64,000 bases of DNA from Gordionus sp. m RMFG-2023 (taxonomy: Eukaryota; Nematomorpha; Gordioida; Chordodea; Parachordodidae): positions 263,671 through 327,670 of the forward strand of contig NC_088776.1 in NCBI RefSeq assembly GCF_954871325.1, in the 5' to 3' direction. The notes beneath the pieces were generated by a model. That model did not search any database, was not told the origin of the DNA, and saw only the letters and a program-made list of their open reading frames with translations. Position 1 is the stretch's first letter. Each line of letters opens with the position of its first letter. The position numbers were made by a program, and so were the translations under genes. Positions 11,400 to 25,237 of the stretch are shown piece by piece.

Positions 11400-13790
11400 A
11401 GTGTTGGGTGTAGTGTAGTGTATGTTATGTGGTCGTAACGAAGATCGTTAATTGACTGAAAAAGCTTTATTTTCTCTGGGTGAATTGATAGCTGGTTATT
11501 TTATCTGTATTCCTGTTTAAAGTTCTACTGAAGAGGGCAACAATATAAAAAATATATATATTGGAAGTTATAAAATCAAGTAAAAAGATTAAAAATTTTA
11601 ACCTTTCCTGAAAAGACAATGTAAAATTGAGCAATTTTATACGAGTTTAAAAATTTGGGTAAGAACTATTTTTAAAATGGACTAACTTAATATTTTATTA
11701 GGATAAATATTATGCAATCAGCACTTAAGATTCTGTTTGATTAACGAAATCCCAAGACTTAGGAAATATTTTTCCGGTTAAAATATTGAGTTAACCGTTT
11801 TTAAAAACCGGTTCAAATCGAACGGTTTAACAACACTAGTAAGAAAGAACATATATATATTATTTTTTTTAACTTATCCAAAAGATATTGAAAAGAATAT
11901 ATTTTATAAGAAATTATATTAACCCCTTGGAGTGTATTTCGTAAGTAAATTAAATTATCATAATTCAAATCAAATGATAGATAGATAGATATTTTAGAAA
12001 ATATAAAAATTGAATAAACAAATATTTTTTTTTACCTTTTATAATATATAATTTAATTTATTTTTTTTTCGAATTCTTTTTTATTTTTAAAATATTTTGT
12101 TTTCGTCTGATTTTTTTTTATATTTGGGTGAATGAATGAAAAAAAAAATATATAAATTATTTGCGAAATCAAATTATATAATATATTTATTATTTACTTA
12201 TTTATTATCCATAAATAAAATAGAAAATGAATAGAATCGATATTTATTTAATTTTCTTTTGTCATTTAAATATTAAAACAAATTCAATATTAAAATGAAA
12301 TGAAAAGGTCTAATGTAGATGGCATATAAGTTAGCTTTAAAATATCTGATGTCTCCAAATATCTTGCATCTGTATAAGAGAAATAATTTCGTTTTGGACA
12401 ATTATTTGTTATTAAATATTATTTTTAAAATAAAGTGATTTTGGAGGTCATTTATTAATTTTATATTTTTTTAAATATTTACCAATTATCTCTACCTATA
12501 CAAATGTTTACTAATCTTATTATAACTAATAAAAATATATTTTTAATAAATTTTAAGGAAAAGATATAAATTAAATGAAATTCCTTTTTTTTTACCTGGT
12601 TGTTTCACGGAATTATGAACAAGTGATGAAATAATTTTATTTTTTTAAATAAATATTTTTATCAAAAAAGAGTAAATATAAATAAATTTTTTCAAAAAAA
12701 ATATAATAAAATAAAATTTATTATACAAACACAAGGGAAAAAAATAAATTTTACTTTTCGAAAAATAAAAATACTATTTTTTAAAAATAAAAATAATAAA
12801 AATAAAAATAATTTTTTTAAAAGGTCTTTTTTCTTTGTTTCTTTCCCACTGGAAAAATAAAATAATAAAAATAATAAAATAAATATTAAATAATAAAAAT
12901 AAAGATTATTGATTTAGAAAAGAAAATTTAATCAAATAGAATGATCGTAAGTGACATAGCATTAAATTAATTTAATTAAATTTTCCTCTCAAATTTCAAC
13001 TTAGAATATCAGCAACATTTTATAATTTATTCATTATTTTTTGATATTATTGATGCAAATCAATCAATAACTTTAAATAAAAAAATTAAACCAACTTTAT
13101 AACCCTTTTGCCAAAATTTCGGTTTATTTAAATTTTGAAGAAAAAAAAAATTTTTTGGCCGGCCTTGATTAAAATGATTATTCCTGTAAAAAAGAGAGAT
13201 CATTTTTGCCATTCAATCTTTCTGGAATTTCTACTTCCTTTTTTTTAATTAAGTTTTGCCTAAAAACAAATTTTTCTGAATAATTTTATGGAAATTTCGT
13301 CAGTTTACCCAAGGTTGTTTTCCCAATAATTTGTCATTTTAATCTATTATTTCGATAGAATTAATAAAAATTTTATTGATTTTTTTTATTAAAATTATTT
13401 TTTGAAAAAAAGGTAATTATTAAAGGAAGAAGGGGGGGGGGGGTATAACTAAAGAAGTTATTATGACAATGTTTACTCTCTTGATCATTATCTATGTTTC
13501 ATAAATATATAACTACCCAACACAACACTTAATGTGATCGATTATCATCAATCCACATCGAAAAATTTGCAATGATTTTTATTGATTTAAATCCATTTCC
13601 AAGGTTAGGCCGATTTTTTTTATGTAAAAAATAACTTCACTTTTGGCAAGAAAATCATATGTTTAAGCTACGACTGTCCTAAAGATGTCACTGTCCTAAT
13701 TTGTTTGTTAGACAGTTGTTGCATTCTTATCTTAGTGAGGCACCGTTTATTAGTATCGCTCAAGTCGATAGAATTCATCATCGCTAACTA
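11400..13790. other. AT-rich intergenic stretch
   Basis: Upstream of the TP53INP-like start codon. Apart from a short remnant at 11,760-11,840, only A/T-rich low-complexity sequence is seen, with a G run at about 13,433. I recognise no promoter element with confidence. Confidence 0.5.
11760..11840. repeat. End fragment of the TAGTGTTGTTAAAC repeat family
   Basis: Reads AAAATATTGAGTTAACCG, then AAACCGGTTCAAATCGAACGG and TTTAACAACACTAGT. The same end module occurs at 10,735-10,790, 32,041-32,196, 33,112-33,288, 51,776-51,922 and 59,134-59,347, so this is a dispersed MITE-like family. Only one end is preserved here. Confidence 0.6.
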
Positions 13791-14010
13791 TAGTTGGGTA
13801 ATTAGTATATTTTTAGCCGGCCAAAACATCCGCCAAACCAAGTTTTTAGCCGAAAACTGACCTCGGGTTTTTTTTATAAAAAAGAAAAGATAACGGCTCA
13901 AATTTGGAAGAAACTAATATAAATTAAACCGCCTCAATGTTGACGGATTATCTCCGGCTAGAGTTTGAAGATCGGGTCGAATAACCCGACATTTGGTTAT
14001 TACTCAACTA
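13791..14010. mobile_element. Small TIR element (220 bp)
   Basis: The left end TAGTTGGGTAATTAG is inverted at the right as TTATTACTCAACTA. The interior has GCCGGCC, GCCAAACC and GACCTCGGG motifs. A TA dinucleotide flanks both ends, which may be the target duplication. No coding capacity; superfamily not assigned. Confidence 0.55.
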
Positions 14011-14374
14011 TTTCCCTAACCGATTCCATCATAGCTTGTATAGTTTAATAATTGTAAATTTAGGAATAGTTTGAGCAGCGACAAGGCGGTATTCCGCGTT
14101 CACTATAAATGATGCCCAAGGAGGGGGGGGGGGGTTAATAAAAAATAGGTAATGTCACATATAAACTTAATTTATTTTTTTTTCTCTCTCTTTTCTTTTT
14201 CTGTTTTCCAATCCATTTCTTCTCTTTCTTTCTATTTATAACACTTTTTAATTATTATAAGTTCAAAAAAGTTATCATATTTTTTTTTCTCCAAATACTT
14301 ATATATACATCTGGTTAAATACTTAATCAATTTTAAAGTAAATAAAATAATAATATTATCTGAGCTTTCGTGTA

Positions 14375-14510
14375 AGAGAAGAGAAGAGAAGAGAAGAGAG
14401 AGAAGAGAAGAGAAGAAAGAGAAGAGAAGAGAAGAGAAGAGAAGAGAAGAGAAGAGAAGAGAAGAGAAGAGAAGAGAAGAGAAGAGAAGAGAAGAGAAGA
14501 GAAGAGAAGA
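14375..14510. repeat. (AGAGA)n purine microsatellite
   Basis: Near-perfect GAGAA pentamer array with a few AG slips. Any frame across it is an artefact. Confidence 0.9.
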
Positions 14511-15569
14511 TGTATGATGTGGAGATGATAATAATACTATTTTAAGTTGATGGGATTACAAAGATCTTTTACTAATATAAATTTGCAAAAATAAAAATTC
14601 CGATTAAATTAATAGCAATCTCATTTAGATGCCCCCTATCTAGAAATTATGGGACCGAGAATCTGAGAATTAACAGGTAAAATTTATTTATGGCCTATCA
14701 ATTATATTTTAAAAACTTTAAAAAAAAGGTTTTTATTATAAAAATCAATTTTATCCAAAATTAAAATTATCTAAATATATAAATAAGAATAGGAAAGATA
14801 TTGTAGTTTATAAATTTATAATAAGTATAACAGATCTATTATATAGAAAATAAAACACTCATAAATATTTTATATATCATAAATAAAATTCCGCTAGATG
14901 GCGTAAAATATTAAAATTTTAGTTTTTAATTAAAAATAATATGAATTATAGGAGCATAAATTCTTCGCTCTGGATTAATTGGTTTGGTACCAACTTATAT
15001 AAACATAAAATAAAAAATTTTTTTAAGTTTTCATCATTATATTTTGGAGTTATGATGTGTATTCTCAGTTTAGTCAATTTTTTAATTTTTTTTTAGATTT
15101 TTGGGATTTTAAAAATATTTTTATTTTTTTAGACTCATTTGGTGTAAACTAACTTATATAAACATAAATAAATGCATTATTTTATAGTCGCCTTCATAAC
15201 TTGACTCCCCTCCCCTCCCCAACTGAGGCGTGAGTCCCTAATAAGTTTTTTCCCACTTGCGTTTATGATGGAAACTGGAACAAAAGAGGTAATCGATGCC
15301 ATAACTTTAGACAATTTAGCAGTTTCTGACTGAAGCTAATGATTGTTGGGCATGAATGATTAATCGGGCTTTTTAACCTAAAAAAAACTGCTAAACCTAA
15401 GTCTTCAACAGGAAAATATGACCCCCCAACCCAAAAGTTTTTACTTTTTGAAAATATATCTCAATTTTGAAGAAAGCGATAATAAATTAATTTGCATCCT
15501 CAATGCTTTGCAGATCATTTCGCCATTAACCTTGAGAATGAGCCACCACGAAGCTACCTAAGCATTTAG

Positions 15570-15652
15570 TTTTCTTTCTTTCTTTCGTTCATTCTTTCTT
15601 TCTTTCTTTCTTTCTTTCCTTCCTTCCTTCTTTTCTTTTCTTTTCTTTTCTT
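15570..15652. repeat. (TTTC)n / (TTCC)n microsatellite
   Basis: Interrupted TTTC array passing into TTCC and TTTTC units. Confidence 0.9.
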
Positions 15653-16388
15653 TATAAATTTTTTTTATTTGAAATAAAATAGTAACCCATAAAGGTAAAA
15701 CTAATAAACTATAATTAAATCAATTTTTTACTTTTAATTAAGTTCTTATAAATGTTTTTTAAAAAAAAATGAAATTAAAAAGTTGTTAATTACCTGTGAA
15801 GTAAAAAAAATAATTAAATTGTCATAAAACGGAAATATATATTTTTTTAAAAAAATTCAAATTGAATGACAATTAAATTAATGAATAGATTCGGGGGGGG
15901 GGGTAAATGATTTGTAATTATATGTTTGACGTAATTAATTTTGTTTCTTTCTTTCTTTCTTTCCTATATTTTATTTTAATTTTCTTTCTCATCCTTTTTC
16001 TTCTATCTTTCTTTGTATATATACCGATTCACACCTAATTTTAATTTTATTTTTTTTTAATATAAAATTTAGGCATTTTCAAATTTAATTATTTAATTTT
16101 TTTTTATTGAGAATAGATAACATTAATATTTAGAACCAGAGTCGTTAAAAGTATCACGATACAATATATCTCGAAATAATCTTTTAGTAACTCTTATTAG
16201 AACCCGCATCAAACCTATTATCAGGTTCTGGCGTGTTACGAAAAAATATTTCTTAAAAATTTATAGTTCCAACTGATTTAGTTCTAATCCGATCCGACAA
16301 AAAAAAATCAAAGAAAAATATTGGATTGAGGAAAAAAAAAGGTATGACTTTTCAACGAAAGGGGAAAAATTAGAAAATAAATTTTTAT

Positions 16389-16581
16389 AGAAGAGAAGAG
16401 ACGAGAAGAGAAGAGAGAGAAGAGAGAGAGAAGAGAGAAGAAGAGAAGAGAAGAGAAGAGAAGAGAAAGAGAAAGAGAAGAGAGAGAGAGAAGAAGAAGA
16501 GAAGAGAAGAGAAGAGAAGAGAAGAGAAGAGAGAGAAGAAGAAGAGAAGAGAAGAGAAAGAGAAGAGAAGAGAAGAGAAGA
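16389..16581. repeat. (AGAGA)n purine microsatellite
   Basis: GAGAA/GAGAG array of about 190 bp. The Ser/Leu/Phe-rich frames read from the opposite strand are products of the repeat and not genes. Confidence 0.9.
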
Positions 16582-17431
16582 TGTCCGACTCCGTTCCAAT
16601 TTGAACGAAAAACAAATAAAAAATTAGGGCCCAAGATTGGACCAGACTGGTAAGGGTTTCCTTAATTTTAAAATGTAGATATTTTCACAACAAAAAAAAA
16701 ACGAAAATAAAAGAAAAGACAAAATAAAATTTAAAAAAAGACAAAATAAAATAAAATAAATTTTTGGAAAATAATTAAATCAAATTATAGTCAAATTAAA
16801 TGCTTGTTTGCTTTGTAATAATAATGTTTTGAAATAATAAAAAAAAATATGGAGTTCATTTGACATAATAAACACGATCTATAAACCACATATATCACGT
16901 GACACGTCTCCATAATTCTCAACAAAAATCAATATTTTAAAAAAAAATCCTTTGTCTATTTTATGTCAACTTGTACCGACCGGTCTTCCTATGAAAATTA
17001 AAAAAGTTTGTGGGGAAATATATTCTATATTGGATTCGCGACTTTTCGCACTTTTACGCGATTTTAGTTAAAATTAAAATTGTTGTTGAACGAAAGTTGG
17101 TTCAACCGTAAAATTATGGGAAAAATATCAACGAATGAATGAGTGCTACTATTTAAATCCCCATTTAAGCGAATCTGTTAAAACCTTTACCAATATTTAT
17201 GTAATCCCATACGTGAGTGTTTCTGTCCTTTTGGGCACCAATTAATTACTATTATTAGCGCATGCGCATTGGGTTAAAATAAAGGCCACTCCCCCCTTCC
17301 CCATCCCAAATACTTAGAACGAGAGCTATTTTTTTTAAGCTACCGCCTGGTTGGCCACATTTTCTGAATTAATTTGATCAGTTCAAGTATTTTTATATAC
17401 AATTTAATAAAATGGTCTTGTGGACCTTAAC

Positions 17432-17611
17432 TATACCTAAAACGAATTATTTGTTATTCGATATTCGATACGAATACGAATAATGAATTATTCAATAACG
17501 AATTATTCAATTTAAACGAATAAGGAATTATTTGATTTACACGAATACGAATAACGAATTATTCGATTAAAACGAATTTGAATAGATTCGAATAGTATTT
17601 TTGTAAGTATA
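17432..17611. mobile_element. hAT-type MITE of ATTCG-rich family (180 bp)
   Basis: The ends TATACCTAAAA and TTTTGTAAGTATA are flanked by a perfect 8-bp duplication ACCTTAAC (17424-17431 and 17612-17619). The interior is made of CGAATA/ATTCG repeats. A longer relative is at 41,672-42,577. Confidence 0.8.
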
Positions 17612-18849
17612 ACCTTAACTTTTTTTGTTGCTCTAAGCAACCGGTTTTATTTGTATAGCTTCATAACTTAAAAATTATTTTCAACAAATATTGGTCCATT
17701 TTTTAAAATATATTGAACCTAGTACGCTAAATATTTTAAAAAACAGTATTGACACCTATCAATCAAAACTGACTATTAATCATATTTAAGAGAGTTGGAA
17801 TATCGAGAAGTTCAACCCGGTTCACAGACCTTTTTAGAGGTTCGGTTTAATTATAGGTTTTGCTAAATAATAACCGTTACAGTTTAACGGTTCGGTCCAA
17901 GTTCGGCTTGGATCCCTGCAGGCGGAGACCTTCCTAACTCTAACCCTAAAATAGTCAAAAAATAAATTAAAAAATATTTTTAACCTAAAATACGCCATCT
18001 TGCGAAAGCAATTTTATCAATTTCATATTTTCTTAATCCAAATATTTCAATATAATTATATTAAAAGATTAAACCCATATTTTATTAGATTAATTAAATG
18101 AAATATTAATTAATTTATATTAAACTCTATTAAATTATTATGTCCAAAACGACTTATTTCTACTATAATACAATAACTCTTAAAACCTAATTAATTTAAT
18201 ATATAAATATTTATTACAGGCCTAAAATGTGGTTGACCGAACAATTAGAAAGTACTACTTCTAAAATTTATGCCAATATTTAGTGCTTTATTATAATTTT
18301 TATAATCACAGTTGCACCGCCATGTCCGAAACCTTTAGCTGCCCCGGACAGGAAATAATTTAGAAAAGAAAGAAGAGAAGAGAAGAGATTAGACTATGTC
18401 CTCAAAAAAATTAGAATTCACAATCTATCTAAACTTATAATCGAAAATATACAAATAAGCTATTTTAAATATAAAAAATAAAAACATGCCCTAAATAATT
18501 TTTAGAATATTTTGAAAAAGTTTCCAATGTTTTGATACTTCTCAAATTTTTTTGCTTTATAAATGGTATAAATCAAATTTTTTTTTTTTATTATAATAAT
18601 ACATATGGCTAGACATTCCAAATACAAAAAAAAAATTTCTTATTTTTCAAGAGGATAAAAAGAATTGAATAAAAAATTACAAAATTATTTGGCGGTTCCT
18701 AAAATTGTCCATCGGTGATAGCCCGCCACGGCTGGCTCCTCACACCCCTTTCGCGCGTTCCTGGGTAGATAGTAAAAAGTTATTGGCGAAATAGGAAAAA
18801 TTAGTTAAATTCTTAACGGTAAATATAGAAACTCTAGATATCTCGCTGC

Positions 18850-18985
18850 TTTCATTAAATATTTAGTGTCTGATTAGACTTCTTAGCACTTCATTAGTTA
18901 CTGAACTATGAGTAATAACTTGACGAATCTAGTGTCTGATTAGACTTCTTAGCTCTTCAATTAGTTACTAAACAGTCGTGACTTA
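18850..18985. repeat. Tandem duplication of a ~66-bp unit
   Basis: The block TAGTGTCTGATTAGACTTCT followed by TAGCACTTCATTAGTTACT recurs about 66 bp on with small changes. Two copies. Confidence 0.65.
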
Positions 18986-20341
18986 ACGATGTAAGCCAAT
19001 TTTTGAAAAACACTCACTCTGAAGAGCCCATTAAATAATGCTTAATTTGCCTATAATATATATAAAATTTTCTTAAGCTCTGTTAGAAACAAAGATTTAA
19101 TTTCGGAGATTATCCAATAGAGATAGAAGAAATTCAAAGTAAACTCAAATTTAATTTCCATCACATTTTCGATTGGTGGATAGTAATTTTCAAATAAGCA
19201 TTTTTTTTTTGTATTTTATAAACATGGCCGCCAGTACAATTTTTAGAATTTTTTCAATATTTTACGGTATCCATTCCATTCATCTGTGCTCACGGATATT
19301 TATCTAATCACGTGACCACTTTAATATTTCCTCTGAGAGGGGGGGGGGAGGCTATAAATATATCAATCCGCGATCGATGGAAGAAATCTTTCTTTCATCT
19401 TTAAAAACGTTATGCTAAAATTCGACAAATTAATGTTATCAGGCTTCACACGAAATCTTTCATTTTAAAGAGAATATTTCAAAAGATTCTGTTTACAGTG
19501 TTGTCGCAGATTTGTTTCACATTTTTTTTTTTTAAATTCGTTTCGTAAATAAAATTATTTAACTCGTAAAAATTGATAATAATTTTTCAAATACCCGGGC
19601 CGGGCTTGAAAGTTTCAAAAAAAATCCGGGCCGGGCCGTATATTTTAAAACCAAATATTTGAAATCGCCATTATTCTCTGGAGAATATTATTTAATCATA
19701 TGTTATTTTTAACAATTTTTTTTTGCAAGTCAGATGATATATTTTATTTTTCAAATAAATTTAAAAATATTCTAACAAATCTACTAACTCAAAACACTAT
19801 ATATATATCTTTCTCTTTTAAGAATTTCATTTAATTTGTTTTGTTAAATACCTTAACATAGCATTACGTCACGTATGTTTGACGTAATTCTTACGTAAAA
19901 TGATGAAATATTTAAATACTTAAAAATTGAGTAAGATATTGAAAATTTTTCAATATGTATTTGTAGCTTGATTGCATTTTTACTTATATTATGTACAATA
20001 CACATATCATCAATTTGAATTTATTTAATTTTTAATAACCCCATCATCTCTTCTTTGATCTATTAATAAGGAATTAAAAAATTTGAAAAAAAATTATCTT
20101 TAATTATAAAACCATATGCCTTTACATTTATATACAATAATTAATCCTTTGTTGCAATTTTATAAATTTGTGGTAAGGTTAATTTAATTACTACATTTAT
20201 TCTACCTTTTCTATTAGAATATTATCATTTTTAAAATATAAATATAAATATAGTAATAATTTTATTATTTTTTTTTTCAGAAATAAAATATATTCAAATC
20301 TTTATAACACATTTCTATTTATAATTAAAAGGTATATAGCT

Positions 20342-20680
<339 letters not shown>

Positions 20681-20935
20681 TTTTAACTGGAGCTTTATAG
20701 CGATTAGCAAAATGGCCGGTATTAGACTACAAAAGTAACAACTCGTCATGCATCACTCACTAATTATAAATTGCAGCTCACTTGAAAGATTTTGCAAAAA
20801 ATAAATTTAAATGGGGGCGCCATCATCAAACATTTTAAAGCTAAAACATATGTGAAAGGCAGGGGATGACTGGCCATGAGTTTTATTTTTACAAAAAAAA
20901 AATGGATTATAAATTTGGTACTAACGAATTTTAAC

Positions 20936-21115
20936 CCAATCTTTGGATTAGGGTAACGGTTAGCGCTAGAGTTAGGCTAACTTAATATTTATATATTTTC
21001 TCAAATTTATTTTAGTATAGCTACAATTAATCAATAGGGGTTAGTGTTAGGTGGATTATAAATTTGGTTATGGTTAGGTTTAGGGGTTAGGGTTAGGTAG
21101 ATTATAAATTTGGTT
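20936..21115. repeat. Degenerate telomere-like (TTAGGG) motifs
   Basis: Scattered GGATTAGGGTAACGGTTAG, GGGGTTAGTGTTAGG and TAGGGGTTAGGGTTAGG motifs, with two copies of GGATTATAAATTTGGTT or close variants. It resembles interstitial telomeric-type repeats but is imperfect and short. Confidence 0.5.
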
Positions 21116-21573
21116 TAACCCGTTCTTTAATCTCTATTAATAAAATTTGAATATAAAGCTTTATCTAGAATAGTTTTAGCGCTAAATTAGTTTATACTTA
21201 TAAGAAAGTTAGTTTTCGAGCCAGTTAAACTGGCTACATACCCCGTGTTGAGCTGGCCAATGAAATCGAAACATTATAAAAAATATATAATTGAACTCCA
21301 TATAATAGAAATAGGATTGGATCTCGTAAAAGTTATATTTTTTTGCAGATGTTTTTGACCCTGGGATCGCGATTCGATTCAGAAACCTATCATGAAATTA
21401 TAATTGGGTCCCTATGATCAGCTTACTGACAAATCCTTATTTTAACAAACTGAATATAACGCGCAATAGCCACTTGAGTCAGCTTGAAAGACATTTTTAT
21501 TGGTCATATTGTGCGCAAGCGCAATTATTCTAATATACCTAACAAGTAATATGTAATTTACATATCTATATAT

Positions 21574-21971
21574 TAGTGATCTGCATCGGGCCTAATATTT
21601 CAAGCCCGGCCCGGCCCGAAATTTTTTTCATAAAGTTTTGCCCGGCCCGGCCCGACCCGGCCCGAACCCAAGATTTTACCGACCCGGCCCGAACCCGAGA
21701 TTTTACCAACCCGGCTCGAACCCGAGATTTTACCGACCCGGCCCGAATTTATTTAAATATAGAATTTAATTTTTATAATTACTCAAAATAAACTATACAT
21801 GTTATATGGCGTCTACCTACTATAAATAAAATCACATATTTTTTATTTTACATAAAATATTCAACGTAAAAGTGATAAATTCAGATATATTTTAAAAAAA
21901 ATTTCTAAGGCCCGACCCGGCCCGTTTGGACCGAGCAGGGTATGGGCCGAGCCTACTTTTGCAGATCTCTA
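21574..21971. mobile_element. GCCCGG-family MITE, about 400 bp
   Basis: The left end TAGTGATCTGCA and right end TTTGCAGATCTCTA are inverted. The left interior has tandem units of about 30 bp ending GACCCGGCCCGAACCC. The right side returns to GGCCCGACCCGGCCCG. No perfect 8-bp duplication is visible. The small Pro/Arg-rich frame over it is a repeat artefact. Confidence 0.65.
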
Positions 21972-21997
21972 ATATATGCGTTGTCGCAGGATATAGA

Positions 21998-23068
21998 GGA
22001 GACAGGGGTAAAGCGATTGAAGGGGTAACGATATGCGAATACACTTTTAACTATTGAGTGTGAAGACCTTAAATTTGATTGTGAAAGAAGTATTTTTACA
22101 TCTATATTTCTTACTTATGTTGTTGATCTTTCGAAAAATTTTTCTGGTTTGACATATTTTACCAAAAAATTATAAAAATCACTTTTATTTTTTTTGAAAA
22201 ATAGATTAAGTCTCATAAACATGTTCCTTAGAGCCATAGCAGTCTTATAATATAAAATTTATCTGAAATTGTGCGATTTCCAGGTTCAACCCAGGTTGGC
22301 CAGTTTTCCCTCTGATTTAATCATTAGAAAATTTAGTAGCAAGGTTTTTACAATCGGGTGCTCTTCCTGACATCAACTCCTTTAGGTGGTTTTTACACCC
22401 AGGCGAGACCGTGATCATATTCTAGACCCAAACCACAGGGAATCTTTTAAAGCTTTATTAGCCGCCAAAAGATTGCCATTCCCTCGTCACGGTGAGACTG
22501 AAGGTAAGATTCTGGGGGGAAGTTAACCAATAGCGATTTGTATAATATATATAACCTTGGGGTAAAGTTGCTAAGAACATTAGAGTATTCCGTCTGATTA
22601 AAGCTGTAAAAAAATGATTTTTAATTATCAACGTTCTACATCATATAAAAAGATATTTTTAAGCAAAAAGGAAACATTAATAAATAGTTTGTGTGTTATT
22701 TGGGAATAAAATCTTAAAAATGGTGGCAAAAGGGTAGAATAATTGAAATGCGCGATGTGCCCTAAAATGGGCACACTCAAATGCCATATTTTGTTCAATA
22801 AAACAAGAAATATGTTTTATTTTGACCACTTTACCCTAACGCTTAGCCACATTACCCTAGGCATGGGGTAAAATGGTCGATATTGGTGAGCTTCACATGA
22901 TTAATCCTAGCTTCTAAAGTATCATAGGTTGAGAGCGCTACCCTTTTTTTTCTTATTTTGTAGATGAAGGATTTGGCTACATATAAATTTATGATTTGTT
23001 CTGTTTTGTTTCAAAATTTTATGGTAAAAATTTTAAAATACCAACTGTTTTACCTTGGTCTCCCCCTA
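21998..23068. mobile_element. TIR element with GGGGAGAC / GGTAAA ends (~1.07 kb)
   Basis: The left end reads GAGGAGACAGGGGTAAAGC. The right end, reversed, reads AGGGGGAGACCAAGGTAAAA, an imperfect inverted repeat of about 20 bp. Inside there are further GGGGTAAA and TTACCC motifs (about 22,560, 22,835 and 22,868). No transposase frame is seen, so it is non-autonomous or degenerate. Superfamily not assigned. Confidence 0.45.
22285..22450 (+). repeat. Dispersed repeat, copy A
   Basis: Shares, in opposite orientation, the succession CAACCCAGGTTGGCCA, ATTTAGTAGCAAGG, GACATCAACTCCTTTAGGTGG and GTTTTTACACCC with 52,205-52,380. It lies inside the TIR element above. Confidence 0.6.
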
Positions 23069-23216
23069 TTGGAATTCAGTGTAATCCTCAGTGAGCGTTA
23101 AGGATGGCATAATAAAATCTCCATTTTTTTTGCCATAATTGTTGAAATAGAAATGTTATCGAAATACACTCGCTGCTCGTTATACCTACATACGCAAATA
23201 TCTCCCTCTTCTTAGA

Positions 23217-23501
23217 AAAGTGTACATCAATGAAAAACAGCTGAGGATGCCATTTTGATTTACCCATATCATTATTACAAATTTTCAATGAGGGACCAAT
23301 TTATTCCTATATCTAAGGCAAACTTTATTAAATAAATTGCTGGATCATCGAAATGATTAAGGAAGCAAGTTATTCAATGTACTAGTAGTTTTTTAACATG
23401 AGAATAATTACTATATGGGTTACCAAAATGGCCGGTCCAGCTGATTTGCATTCAACGAAGCTTTCAAATGCATCCTCAGTCTAGATATTATTGTGTCATT
23501 G
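23217..23501. mobile_element. CAATGAC-family hAT MITE, copy 1 (left end lost)
   Basis: Carries the family's CAGCTG-containing core, TTACCAAAATGGCCGG and the right end GTCATTG. Other copies show 8-bp duplications. The left terminus is missing. Confidence 0.75.
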
Positions 23502-23924
23502 GTATACACCTCTTATGCTTAACCCTTTCGGTGGCGGTATTGCAAATATAAAACCACCTTTCGACCTTTATATCTTCTAAAGGAGTTAATCATATAAAAT
23601 GAAACCATCACGAATATATATTAAAAGATATTCTTTTTCATATGTTTGTGGAGGAGTTATTTTTTTAATTCTTTTTTTCGCGCATTTATTTCAAAATACG
23701 TTTTCAACGGTCATTTTTCTTAAAATGTAAATTTAATTATAGGTCAGTATATTCATCAAATATTATTTAAATATATATATTCCTCACTATATTATCTATC
23801 TTTCTATTATTTATTTTTCCTCAAATAAATAATATTTATATATTATTTTGATCTTTTTAATGTGGTATATTAAACTAACCATTGCCACTTTACAACAATA
23901 TTTTTTTTCGACTAAACTATATTT

Positions 23925-24153
23925 TAAGGTATGGATGAGGTGTGATAATTCAGGATATATGAATGATTTTAATATCTATGCTTGGAAAAATGAAGAGGTT
24001 GTAAGTAATCTAGGTTATAATATTGTAACAAAGTATTGCGAAGGACTTCAAAATCATAAAATATTTTTCGATAATTATTTTACGAGTTATACTCTATTGT
24101 CCGATTTAAAAAAGAAAGGTATATATGCTAATGCAACGTACCACTATGTCTAA
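23925..24153 (+). pseudogene. piggyBac transposase fragment
   Basis: The frame reads KVWMRCDNSGYMNDFNIY, then LGYNIVTKYCEGL, then FFDNYFTSYTLLSDLKKKGI. This is the central DDE domain of piggyBac transposases around the second catalytic aspartate (the D in FFDNYF). The upstream part with the first aspartate and the C-terminal cysteine-rich domain are absent, and the frame ends after about 75 matching residues. No TTAA-flanked ends were identified. A dead fragment just downstream of VPS18. Confidence 0.85.
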
Positions 24154-25237
24154 ATAAAAATAGAAACTGTTTCGAAAGTTTTCATAAGGTTTCTATGATA
24201 TGAATTTGAAACCACCATAGAGCCGCCATTTTAAATTAAAATAATTTTTTTTGTGGGTTTTATATTATACTATACATGAATCAATAAAAAAATTACTAAA
24301 TATCGTGTTGCATCATATTAATTTTATCAGGGAACCTAAAGGGTACTTGTATAAATTTAATTTAGTCACTTATATTCCCATTAATTGTTATGAACTCGGG
24401 TAGTAAACTCAAGTCGACTCGAGGCGTTAACATGAGTCGACTACAGGACGAATATTTATTTTAAATTAGCTTTTGCAAGATTTGATTTAATTTAGGGTTG
24501 TCTTGGCATCCCTCTTATGAGGCCAATGAAATTATACGCTAATGCAAGATTACACTTTTTATACATCTATAATTTTAAACATTTAACACTAACACATACT
24601 CTAAAATATATGCATCATAAAAATTTACTTTATTCACATTAATTATATTATAAATATATAACAAAACTACAACAACACTGAATTTTGGTATCCCGAATAC
24701 ATAAAAATTGTAGTCATAACAAATATCACAAAAGTAATTCTATTTAGACCCTAATTTTTTTTGTAAGACCAATCTATCACGTGATAAGATATGATGGTCT
24801 GAAAAAAAATTTAAAAATTAATTCTATTAACCCTTTCAAATAGATTATACCTCTAGGAATGTCCCATTTATCCAGATTGGTTAAATAGTATAGAAACTTA
24901 TTCAGGTTCGAACAATTAATGTACTGACCAATCTCGATCTCTCTTCCTCAGATAAGTTATAAAAAAAATTAATTTAACAATATATGATAAATGCAAGAAT
25001 CATTTCAATGAAATCTTTAATATAAAATATTTATATATAAATACGCGTATCAAATTTAAAATATAAATATATATATATACATGTATAATATATAGAGCGA
25101 TAACAATTTTTTAGTATCACAAGAAAATAAATGCTAATACAATAATGGCATTGATTAATGGTTGCGATGCATGTTTTAAAATATCGAAATCTCCAATGAT
25201 GTTCTTATTCCTGCAAAGCACGTGATCAAGTTGAAAA

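Noticed and set aside
15255-15335. Short plus-strand frame MMETGTKEVIDAITLDNL
   Set aside because: Only about 20 codons with no supported splice partners; not enough to call an exon.
16261-16634. Three overlapping Ser/Leu/Phe-rich frames of 76-112 codons
   Set aside because: They are translations of the GAGAA microsatellite and its flanks; composition and overlap show no real protein.
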